64,000 nt of DNA, taken from positions 39,460-103,459 of the forward strand of contig JAKURY010000005.1 in assembly GCA_022452145.1 (NCBI GenBank), written 5' to 3'. Origin of the DNA: Acidimicrobiales bacterium (GTDB lineage: Bacteria; Actinomycetota; Acidimicrobiia; Acidimicrobiales; MedAcidi-G1). The position numbers were made by a program, and so were the translations under genes. Below, piece by piece: positions 55,845 through 63,231 of the stretch. How positions within the stretch are numbered: position 1 is the stretch's first letter; each line of letters begins with the position of its first letter. Below the pieces are notes generated by a model. The model searched no databases, had not been told where the DNA came from, and saw nothing but the letters and a program-made list of their open reading frames with translations.

Positions 55845-57113
55845 TCAGCCGCTCGTCGTTTCCATGGCGAAGTGTCGTCGGTACAGGAAGGCCAACAGGG
55901 CGACCGCAAGTGGTAGCACGGTGAACCACAGGCTGGCACTCCGGTAGCCACCGAACACGATGCTCCCAAGCGAGAAGGTCAGGGCGCCCAGTGCCGAGGT
56001 CAGCACGCTTATCAGAGCGAGGGTTCCCGAGATCGAACCGATGTGCCCCACGCCGAACAGTGCCGGCAGCAGGGAGCTCTGCACGGCAGCGCCGCCGCCC
56101 ATCGTCATCCCCAGGACCACCGTGTAGAGGAGCACCGCTGGGAAGGTGGTGGACGTGCCTCCCAGCAGCATCGTCGATGCCAGGAGCAGCGCTACGACCG
56201 TCGGGAGTATCGGCCGGGCCGCACGATCGGCCAACCACCCGAACGCCAGCCCTCCCATGACGGCGCCAATCGCCTGAGGTAGGAACATGGCGGCGGCCTG
56301 CGCATTCGAGTAGCCGATCTCGCCCAGCAGGTTGGTCTGGTGGAAGAGCAGGCCGGTGCCGAGCAGTGAGTTCGTAGCGGTGACGGCGGCGAGGGCCCAG
56401 AAGGCAGTCGACCTGAGTGCCGTCGACCGGGTGAGCGACGGTGGAGCCGAGCCGAGTTGGCCAACGTGGACCGGCGGTTCACCGTCCGGCAGTTGTCCCA
56501 GGTCAGCGGGCCGGTTCACGTATCCGAACCAGCTGACTGGCACGGCCGTCAGGGCGATGACCGCTGAGGCGGCCAACCAGGCGATACGCCACCCCCATGC
56601 GTCGATTGCGACCGCCAGCAGGATCGGCACGATGGACATGCCGCCCATGGTCAGCGTCATCTTGAGGCCGAGTGCGAAGCCTCGGCGGCGGTCGAACCAG
56701 TGCATGACGGCCACGGTCGAGGTGAGGCTGAGGGCTCCCTGGCCGAGGAGTCGGATGCCGAAGAACCCGGCGGCGAGCCATACGACGCCCCGGACCATCG
56801 ACATGTGTGCGAGGGCGAGAGCGAAGGCGATTCCGAAGGCCGTGGATGCCCGTCGTACCCCGACCTGGTCGACCCAGCGACCGATCCTCGGCTGGAGCGT
56901 CGAGGACAGCAGGGTTCCCACCAGATAGGCGGTAGCGATCGCCGAATCAGAGAGATGCAGTCCGTCTGACAGGTGCTGGCGAAACACCGAGACCCCGATC
57001 GACTGTCCGGGACCGGTGAGTACGCCGACGAGGCTGGCCAGTCCGACGATCCACCAGCCGTAGAAACCGGCAGGTGAACGGGCAGCCGGTCGGGCGTCCG
57101 GAGCAGCGTTCAC
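55845..57113 (-). CDS. MFS transporter (monocarboxylate/oxalate-type)
   Basis: A 422-residue protein with twelve hydrophobic segments. The N-terminal GFYGWWIVGLASLVGVLTGPGQSIGVSVF resembles the MCT/OFA branch (YGWWIV plus PGQS), and a loop motif GRWVDQVGVRRA lies between segments 2 and 3. Members carry monocarboxylates, oxalate or organic anions. Next to an acyl-CoA synthetase, uptake of a carboxylate to be activated is a reasonable inference. TAGCGT lies 6 nt before its GTG. Confidence 0.83.
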   Translation of the reverse strand: MNAAPDARPAARSPAGFYGWWIVGLASLVGVLTGPGQSIGVSVFRQHLSDGLHLSDSAIATAYLVGTLLSSTLQPRIGRWVDQVGVRRASTAFGIAFALALAHMSMVRGVVWLAAGFFGIRLLGQGALSLTSTVAVMHWFDRRRGFALGLKMTLTMGGMSIVPILLAVAIDAWGWRIAWLAASAVIALTAVPVSWFGYVNRPADLGQLPDGEPPVHVGQLGSAPPSLTRSTALRSTAFWALAAVTATNSLLGTGLLFHQTNLLGEIGYSNAQAAAMFLPQAIGAVMGGLAFGWLADRAARPILPTVVALLLASTMLLGGTSTTFPAVLLYTVVLGMTMGGGAAVQSSLLPALFGVGHIGSISGTLALISVLTSALGALTFSLGSIVFGGYRSASLWFTVLPLAVALLAFLYRRHFAMETTSG

Positions 57114-57119
57114 CGCGGC

Positions 57120-57125
57120 ACGCTA
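57120..57125 (-). promoter_or_regulatory. -10-like hexamer TAGCGT on the MFS gene start
   Basis: On the minus strand TAGCGT lies 6 nt before the GTG at 57113. Confidence 0.5.
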
Positions 57126-57152
57126 CCCAGACAGCCATCGGTGGACGGCGTC

Positions 57153-57194
57153 CCCCTCAGGTCTGCAGCGTTCCCCTCAGGTCTGCACAGACCT
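57153..57194. promoter_or_regulatory. Operator-like direct and inverted repeats between MFS and pntAA
   Basis: The 15-mer cccctcaggtctgca occurs at 57153-57167 and 57173-57187, exactly 20 bp apart. The second copy opens a perfect palindrome AGGTCTG-CA-CAGACCT (57179-57194). This geometry suits a dimeric regulator with two sites on one face of the helix. The regulator is unknown. It lies 28 bp from the MFS hexamer and 30 bp before a TACGAT (57224-57229) that may serve pntAA. Confidence 0.55.
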
Positions 57195-57281
57195 CAGTCG
57201 GTGATCCGATTCCGCGCCGGCACTACGATTCGACGCTGGTCGACGAGTGGCCGTGGCCCGTTGGTCCGGTCAGGGGTGCCC

Positions 57282-58433
57282 ATGAGGATTGCGGTGCTGT
57301 GCGAGCGGAGGGCGGGTGACCGGCGGGTCGCCGTGACGCCCGAGGCCACCGGGGCGCTGGTTGTCGACGGGCACTCCGTGGTCGTGGAGACCGGTGCCGG
57401 AGCCGCCGCCGGCATGCCCGACGATGCGTACCTGGCGGCTGGTGCCTCCATCGCCCCGGACCCGGCTGCGGCCATCGGCGAGGGTGGTGTGGTGGTGTCG
57501 GTCAACGGGCCCACGGACGGCGAGGCGCTCGGCCACCTCGGGGCCGACCACGTCGTCGTCGGGCTGTTCGACCCGGTCTGGCGTCCCGATGTCGCCGTGG
57601 AGGTGGCGGCGACGGGAGCGACGATGCTCGCACTCGACCTGGTGCCGCGCAGCACGCGAGCCCAGGCCGTCGACGTGCTGTCGTCGCAGGCGACTGTGGA
57701 GGGCTTCCAGTCGGTCCTCCTGGCGGCCAGCCGGCTACCCAAGATGCTGCCCCTTCTCATGACGGCCGCCGGCACGGTCCCGCCAGCCCGGGTTCTGGTG
57801 CTGGGTGCCGGTGTGGCGGGACTCCAGGCGATCGCCACCGCCCGACGCCTGGGCGCCGTGGTCGAGGGGTTCGACATCCGGGAGGAGGCCCTGGAACAGA
57901 TCCGGTCCCTCGGGGCGAAGTCGATAGACCCGCCGCCCGCGCCGGAGGGCGGCGTGCCGGATGCGGTGCTGATCCATGAGGTCCTGACCCCGCACGTGGC
58001 CGAGGCCGACGTCGTCATAGCGGCCGCCCAGATCCCCGGCCGCCAGAGCCCGCTGCTGGTCACCGAGTCGATGGTCACCGGGATGCGTCCCGGATCGGTG
58101 CTGGTGGACCTGGCCGTCCAGCGGGGCGGGAACTGCGAGGTCAGCATCGCCGACGCCGAGGTCGACCATGGTGGAGTCACCGTCCTGGGCCCGACCGACC
58201 TAGCTTCCGGGTCGGCGCTGACGGCGTCGAGGATGTTCGCCACGAACGTCACCAACCTCGTGCGGATGCTGGACCGGGACGGCGAGTCCTTCGTCGACCC
58301 GGACGACGACGTGCTGGTCGGCATGCTGGTCGCAACCGGCGGCGAGGTCGTGCACCCGGTGGTCCGGTCGGTGCTGGAACAGCGGGCAGATGGTGCCGGA
58401 AGCAGTAGGAGCAACGGGGAGGCCGGAGCATGA
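57282..58433 (+). CDS. pntAA: NAD(P) transhydrogenase subunit alpha part 1
   Basis: Proton-translocating transhydrogenase couples hydride transfer from NADH to NADP+ to proton flow. This 383-residue subunit is the soluble NAD-binding dI domain: MRIAVLCERRAGDRRVAVTPEA, RVLVLGAGVAGLQAIATARRLGA (Rossmann, cited by GAGVAGLQAIA), and VSIADAEV-like end with GPTDLASGSALTASRMFA. The ATG at 57282 has AGGGG upstream. The three-gene split (AA, AB, B) is found in many actinobacteria and alphaproteobacteria. Confidence 0.94.
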   Translation: MRIAVLCERRAGDRRVAVTPEATGALVVDGHSVVVETGAGAAAGMPDDAYLAAGASIAPDPAAAIGEGGVVVSVNGPTDGEALGHLGADHVVVGLFDPVWRPDVAVEVAATGATMLALDLVPRSTRAQAVDVLSSQATVEGFQSVLLAASRLPKMLPLLMTAAGTVPPARVLVLGAGVAGLQAIATARRLGAVVEGFDIREEALEQIRSLGAKSIDPPPAPEGGVPDAVLIHEVLTPHVAEADVVIAAAQIPGRQSPLLVTESMVTGMRPGSVLVDLAVQRGGNCEVSIADAEVDHGGVTVLGPTDLASGSALTASRMFATNVTNLVRMLDRDGESFVDPDDDVLVGMLVATGGEVVHPVVRSVLEQRADGAGSSRSNGEAGA

Positions 58434-58720
58434 CCCTGCTGATCGCCCTGACGTTGTTCGTGCTGGCCGTGTTCCTCGGCATGGAGCTGATCACCAAGGT
58501 CCCTGCGACGCTCCACACACCGTTGATGTCGGGATCCAACGCCGTGTCCGGCATCACCCTCATCGGGGCCATGGTCTCGGCCGGGACCGACCACTCCACG
58601 TTGACCACGGTGCTCGGCTTCGTGGCGGTCGTGCTGGCCACGATCAACGTGGTCGGCGGGTTCCTGGTGACCGGCCGGATGCTTGCGATGTTCTCCTCGG
58701 GCAGGAGGAAGGGGTCGTGA
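58430..58720 (+). CDS. pntAB: NAD(P) transhydrogenase subunit alpha part 2
   Basis: A 96-residue membrane subunit with three hydrophobic segments: TLLIALTLFVLAVFLGMELI, then HTPLMSGSNAVSGITLIGAM, and LGFVAVVLATINVVGGFLVT. HTPLMSG-NA-SG is the family signature. It contributes part of the proton channel (dII). The ATG overlaps the pntAA stop (ATGA) and its own stop overlaps pntB (GTGA), so the three subunits are translationally coupled. Confidence 0.94.
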   Translation: MTLLIALTLFVLAVFLGMELITKVPATLHTPLMSGSNAVSGITLIGAMVSAGTDHSTLTTVLGFVAVVLATINVVGGFLVTGRMLAMFSSGRRKGS

Positions 58721-60099
58721 GCGCCGCCGACATCACCTCTGTCGCCTACCTGGCCGCTGCGGTCCTGTTCATCCTCGGCCTCAAGGGGCTCGCACGACCG
58801 CGGACCGCCCCGCGGGGGAACCTGCTGGGTGCCTCAGGGATGCTGGTCGCCGTACTGGCCACCCTGCTGGACCGGTCGATCGTGGACTTCCGCGTGCTGC
58901 TGGCCGGGCTGGTCGTTGGCTCCGCGATCGGTGCCGTCCTGGCCGTCCGGGTGCGGATGACGGGAATGCCGCAGCTGGTCGCCCTGTTCAACGGATTCGG
59001 GGGCGGGGCGTCGGTGCTCGTCGCCGGAGCGTCGTTCCTGGAGGTGGTGGACAAGGGCCGGGTCGACGACCAACTGGCGGTAGCCGCAGCGCTGACGGCG
59101 CTCATAGGCATTGTGACCCTGACCGGCTCGCTGGTGGCGTTCGCCAAACTCCAGGAGGTCCTGTCGTTACGCGGCTTCCGGGGACAGGGGGTGCTCCGCG
59201 CCCTCCTGGCGGTCGTGGCCGTGGCATCGGCGACGATGGTGGTGGTCAGTCCCGGGGACGTCGGCTGGTTCTGGCTCTTGGTGGGTGCCGGGGCGCTCCT
59301 GGGCGTGCTGGGCACTGTGGCCATCGGCGGGGCCGACATGCCGGTCGTGATCGCCCTGCTGAACGCCTTCTCCGGGCTGGCCGCATCCACCGCCGGGTTC
59401 GTGCTCGACAACCCCCTGCTCATCATCGCCGGCTCCCTGGTCGGGGCTAGCGGGGTCATCCTCACCCAGATCATGTGCACCTCCATGAACCGGTCGCTGT
59501 TCGACGTGGTCTTCGGGTCCATGGCCGCCGGTGGGGTGGTGGCCGACGCCGAGGACGTCTACGGCGACCGGGTCACCTCCACCTCGGCCGAGGAGGTGGC
59601 GATGATCCTGGAGGTCGCCGAGCGGGTGGCGATCGTGCCCGGCTACGGCATGGCGGTCGCCCAGGCCCAGCACGCCGTGAGGGACCTGATGCGCACCCTG
59701 AACGACGCGGGTACCGAAGTCGTGTTCGGCATCCATCCGGTGGCCGGGCGGATGCCGGGACACATGAACGTCCTGCTTGCCGAGGCCGAGATCGACTACG
59801 AGTGCCTGCTCGACATGGACCAGGTCAACCCGACGTTCGCCCAGACCGACGTGACGATCGTGATCGGCGCCAACGACGTGGTGAACCCGTTGGCCCGGAC
59901 CGATCCCGCCTCCCCGATAGCAGGCATGCCCATCCTGAACGTCGACGAGTCCCGGACGGTCGTGGTCATCAAGCGGTCCCTGGGCACCGGGTTCGCGGGG
60001 ATACCGAACCCGTTGTTCGCCGCCGACGGCACGTTGATGCTGTTCGGCGACGGCAAGAAGGCGGTGCTGGACGTGGTGGCCGCCCTCCTCAACGCCTGA
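58717..60099 (+). CDS. pntB: NAD(P) transhydrogenase subunit beta
   Basis: A 460-residue subunit with about eight membrane segments (dII) and a C-terminal NADP-binding domain (dIII). Motifs: MPQLVALFNGFGGGASVLVA, PVVIALLNAFSGLAASTAGF, VPGYGMAVAQAQHAVRDL (NADP site), VNPTFAQTDVTIVIGANDVV, GMPILNVDESRTVVVIKRSL. The GTG at 58717 overlaps the pntAB stop; GAGGAAGGGG lies upstream. It completes the transhydrogenase supplying NADPH. Confidence 0.95.
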   Translation: MSAADITSVAYLAAAVLFILGLKGLARPRTAPRGNLLGASGMLVAVLATLLDRSIVDFRVLLAGLVVGSAIGAVLAVRVRMTGMPQLVALFNGFGGGASVLVAGASFLEVVDKGRVDDQLAVAAALTALIGIVTLTGSLVAFAKLQEVLSLRGFRGQGVLRALLAVVAVASATMVVVSPGDVGWFWLLVGAGALLGVLGTVAIGGADMPVVIALLNAFSGLAASTAGFVLDNPLLIIAGSLVGASGVILTQIMCTSMNRSLFDVVFGSMAAGGVVADAEDVYGDRVTSTSAEEVAMILEVAERVAIVPGYGMAVAQAQHAVRDLMRTLNDAGTEVVFGIHPVAGRMPGHMNVLLAEAEIDYECLLDMDQVNPTFAQTDVTIVIGANDVVNPLARTDPASPIAGMPILNVDESRTVVVIKRSLGTGFAGIPNPLFAADGTLMLFGDGKKAVLDVVAALLNA

Positions 60100-60143
60100 G
60101 CCTCCACGCCGGGGATACTGCCGGTCGGCGACGACGGCTCTGG

Positions 60144-60149
60144 GAGACT
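60144..60149 (+). promoter_or_regulatory. Candidate -10 variant GAGACT on the lipoprotein gene start
   Basis: GAGACT lies 6 nt before the ATG at 60156. It is the same hexamer and spacing as before dapF. Confidence 0.3.
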
Positions 60150-60155
60150 GCGCGC

Positions 60156-62471
60156 ATGCGAACAGGGGTACTCCTGTTGTTTCTCCTCCTGGCGACCGCC
60201 GGGTGCGGAGGAGGGGAGCCGACCAGTGGGCCGGATGGCGAACGTGATCCCGCAACCACCGCTCCCGCGGCCACCTCGACCACGCCCACAAAGCCCGCAC
60301 GGACGACCGAGTCGCCAGCCCCACCCACCACGACGGCCCCCACGCAGACCACCGTCGTCCAGCAGTCCACGACGACCGTGGTATATGCGTCGTCCACGAC
60401 GACGGTGGCCCCAGCGCCGTCCACGACCGCCACGCCGACCACCGTCATTTCGCCGTCCACGACCGTCGCTCCGGCCGTGGTCGTCGCCGAGACCGGGCCG
60501 CCACCCACCCCGATCAAGCGGGCCGAGGGAGAACCCCTCCGCATCGTGCTGACCGGCGACTCGATCACCGTCCAGGTCGATCCCCACCTCCGGGCCGTCT
60601 TCGGCTCGGAGGCCGTGATCAAGCCTCGTCGCCACGGCGGTACTGCACTCTGCGACTGGTTCGCCGCCCGCGACGAGGAACTGGGGATCGAGAACCTCGC
60701 CTGGTGGCGTCCGCACGTGATCGTCGTCGACCATGGCGGGAACGCCATGACCCCGTGCATGGCCGACGATGACGGTCGCCCGCTGGAGGGTGAGGCCTAC
60801 CTTGCGAAGTACCTGGCCGACTCCGATTACCTCGTGGAGGTGGCACGACGTACCGGCACCCGGGTCCTGTTCGTCGACCAGCCCGTCGGTCGCGGCGGGG
60901 GCCTGTCCAGGACCCTCAATATCTTCCCGTCCATGCCCGAACGCCATCCGGGCGGAATGGTCCGGTACGTGTCCACCTGGCCGGCCCTGTCCCCGGAGGG
61001 CAACTTCGTGCAGTCGGCACGGTGCGCCGACGAGGAACCGGGCTGCGTGGGAGGCTGGGGCGAACTCCGATCGCCTCCACCCTACGGTCACCTGGAGGAC
61101 CTCGGGGCATGGCGGTATGCGCAGGTGATCGCGGGGGCATTCGTCGAGGCGGAGTGGATCACAGCCGACGCCGTCGGCCCGGGTGCGCCGGACCTGCCGC
61201 TTCCGGTGGGCTTCCCGCGCATCTGCCAGCCGTGGAACGGCGTCCAGAACCGCCCGGACCTCACCGAACTGGAACGGATCGCCCTCCACGACCTCTGGTG
61301 GACAGGGACCGGGTCGCTCGGGCTGGTCTGGGACACCTCCGACGATCAGCCCCATGCGGGCCTGGCCACGGAGTTCCGCTCACCGGATGGCGGCGAACGG
61401 TTCGACGAGGCGCTGGATCGTCGGCAGGCACTGCTCGAGCTGAATCCCGGACTGGTCACGCTGGCCGAGGTCCGGTACCGCGATGCCCCGTATGTCGACG
61501 ACCCGGAGGGCCGACCGTGGTGGGACCAGGGGTACTACCCGGCGGACTCACCGTTCTGGCTGCGAGACGCCGACGGCAACCCGGTTCCCGGATGGGGTGA
61601 GGATGCGGATGGCGACGGTCGCATCGAGGCCGACGAGATCCTCGGCTCGCTCACCGACTTCGGCAATCCGGACCTCATCGAGCTGGTAGCCCGGAAGGTC
61701 CACGCCCTGGAGCATTCGGGGGTGGTCGACGGGGTCTTCCTCGACTGGTGGAACGAGGACCGCCAGACGTCGGCCTCGTTCCTCGACTGGGCGGCCTTCC
61801 ACATGTCCGCCGAAGAGGAGGTCCAGGGGCGGCTCGCCATCCTGCGCCGCATCCGGGAACTGGTGGGCGACGACTTCCTGATCCTCGTAAACACGAACGA
61901 CCGGACGGCGCCCCGATCGGCCCCGTACGTGAACGGCACGTTCATGGAGGTCTGGAAGCCCGACTGGTCGACGGGCTACACGGTCGACCGCCTCCTGACC
62001 GTGGAGGACACCCTCTCGTGGGCATCAGGGGAACTCCTGGAGCCCCGGATCAACTGCCTGGAGGGCTGGCGGGTGGTCGACGACTACGGCAACGAGGCCG
62101 CTCAGGTCAACGAGAGGAACTCGGAGGAGAACCGGCGCTGGATGCGCCTGTTCACCACCCTGGCCCTTACCCACTCCGACGGCTCCGTGGTGTTCGGCGA
62201 CGACAACGCCGAGCCGACCCGGGACCACCACCACAACTGGTACGACTTCTGGGACGCCGACCTGGGCCAACCGGTTGGGGTGAAGCGGACGATCCACGGC
62301 GGGGTCGAGGGGCTCTTCATACGGAGGTTCACCAACGGCTTCGCCGTCTACAACCGGTCCGGAGCCGAACAGGAGGTCCGCCTCCCGGGCAGTTACGTCG
62401 CCGTCTCCACCGGCCAGGTGGGCGAGGTACACACCGTCGGCGACATGGACGGCGAGATCCTGCTGGGCTAA
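60156..62471 (+). CDS. Two-domain lipoprotein: SGNH-like domain plus glycoside-hydrolase-like domain with EF-hand-like loop
   Basis: A 771-residue protein. A lipoprotein signal (MRTGVLLLFLLLATAGC) leads to a Thr/Pro/Ser linker (about 20-110). Next is an SGNH-hydrolase-like domain: GDS with S136, Gly in HGGTALCDW, and N196 in DHGGNAM. H312 lies in PYGHLEDLGAWRYA, but the position three before it, normally Asp, is Pro309. From about 365 a second domain looks like a TIM-barrel glycosidase of putative-GH type (DGVFLDWWNED, YVNGTFMEVWKPDW). It carries a Ca2+-loop DADGDGRIEADE at 483-494. Substrate unknown. Confidence 0.7.
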   Translation: MRTGVLLLFLLLATAGCGGGEPTSGPDGERDPATTAPAATSTTPTKPARTTESPAPPTTTAPTQTTVVQQSTTTVVYASSTTTVAPAPSTTATPTTVISPSTTVAPAVVVAETGPPPTPIKRAEGEPLRIVLTGDSITVQVDPHLRAVFGSEAVIKPRRHGGTALCDWFAARDEELGIENLAWWRPHVIVVDHGGNAMTPCMADDDGRPLEGEAYLAKYLADSDYLVEVARRTGTRVLFVDQPVGRGGGLSRTLNIFPSMPERHPGGMVRYVSTWPALSPEGNFVQSARCADEEPGCVGGWGELRSPPPYGHLEDLGAWRYAQVIAGAFVEAEWITADAVGPGAPDLPLPVGFPRICQPWNGVQNRPDLTELERIALHDLWWTGTGSLGLVWDTSDDQPHAGLATEFRSPDGGERFDEALDRRQALLELNPGLVTLAEVRYRDAPYVDDPEGRPWWDQGYYPADSPFWLRDADGNPVPGWGEDADGDGRIEADEILGSLTDFGNPDLIELVARKVHALEHSGVVDGVFLDWWNEDRQTSASFLDWAAFHMSAEEEVQGRLAILRRIRELVGDDFLILVNTNDRTAPRSAPYVNGTFMEVWKPDWSTGYTVDRLLTVEDTLSWASGELLEPRINCLEGWRVVDDYGNEAAQVNERNSEENRRWMRLFTTLALTHSDGSVVFGDDNAEPTRDHHHNWYDFWDADLGQPVGVKRTIHGGVEGLFIRRFTNGFAVYNRSGAEQEVRLPGSYVAVSTGQVGEVHTVGDMDGEILLG

Positions 62472-62472
62472 C

Positions 62473-63231
62473 TCAACCTGCCCAGTCAGGGGAGCGCTTC
62501 TCCAGGAAGGCCCGCATGCCCTCCCGGGCCTCGTCGCTCCGGAACAGGTCTGCCGACAGCTGCGCGGTCCAGGCGAACGCCTCGTCGACCGGCATGCCGG
62601 GTACCCGGACGAGGATCTGCTTAGTGGCAGCCAGGGCCTCCGGGCCCCCGGCCAGCAGGTCGCTGACGAAGGCGTCGACGGTGGCGTCCAGCTCGCCAGA
62701 TGGCACGGCCCTGTTGACGAGCCCGAGGCGGGCGGCGTCGGCACCGGTCATGCGGTTGCCCAGGAGCATCGCCTCGGCGGCGTCGGCCGATCGCATCTTC
62801 GGAAGGCAGAGGACCGAGATCATGGCCGGGGCTACACCCCGGCGAACTTCGGTGAAGCCGAACCGTGTGTCTTCCACGGCCACCGAGAGGTCCATGGCGG
62901 CAGCCAGCCCCATGCCGCCGGCAACGCAGTGTCCGGCTATCCGTCCCACGTAGACCTTCGGAGACCGGCGGAACCGGCTGAAAAGGTCGGCTGCGTCGAC
63001 CTTCACCGTCGGCTTGTCTCCCGAGGACCGCTCGGACAGGTCGGCCCCTGCACAGAACACGCGGCCGCTGTTCGTGAGCACCACGACCCGGACCGCCGGG
63101 TCGGCATCTGCTGCGTCCAGCGCGGCGACCAGCTCGCCCACCAACGCCGAGCTGAGGGCGTTGCGGTTGTCCACGTCGACCATGGTGACGGTCAGGACGC
63201 CGCCGTCCAGGTCGGTCTCCACGAGTGCCAT
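62473..63231 (-). CDS. Enoyl-CoA hydratase/isomerase family protein
   Basis: A 252-residue crotonase-fold protein: VDVDNRNALSSALVGELVAALDAAD, SGRVFCAGADLSER (oxyanion hole), KVYVGRIAGHCVAGGMGLAAAMDLSVAVED (second oxyanion Gly), RFGFTEVRRGVAPAMISV. In the hydratase the catalytic Glu pair is expected near the EVRRGVAPA region; one Glu is present (FTEVRRG) and the second position is Ala, so it may be an isomerase, lyase or hydratase of another type. The ATG at 63231 overlaps the upstream stop (ATGA). It may act with the acyl-CoA enzymes of the window. Confidence 0.85.
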   Translation of the reverse strand: MALVETDLDGGVLTVTMVDVDNRNALSSALVGELVAALDAADADPAVRVVVLTNSGRVFCAGADLSERSSGDKPTVKVDAADLFSRFRRSPKVYVGRIAGHCVAGGMGLAAAMDLSVAVEDTRFGFTEVRRGVAPAMISVLCLPKMRSADAAEAMLLGNRMTGADAARLGLVNRAVPSGELDATVDAFVSDLLAGGPEALAATKQILVRVPGMPVDEAFAWTAQLSADLFRSDEAREGMRAFLEKRSPDWAG

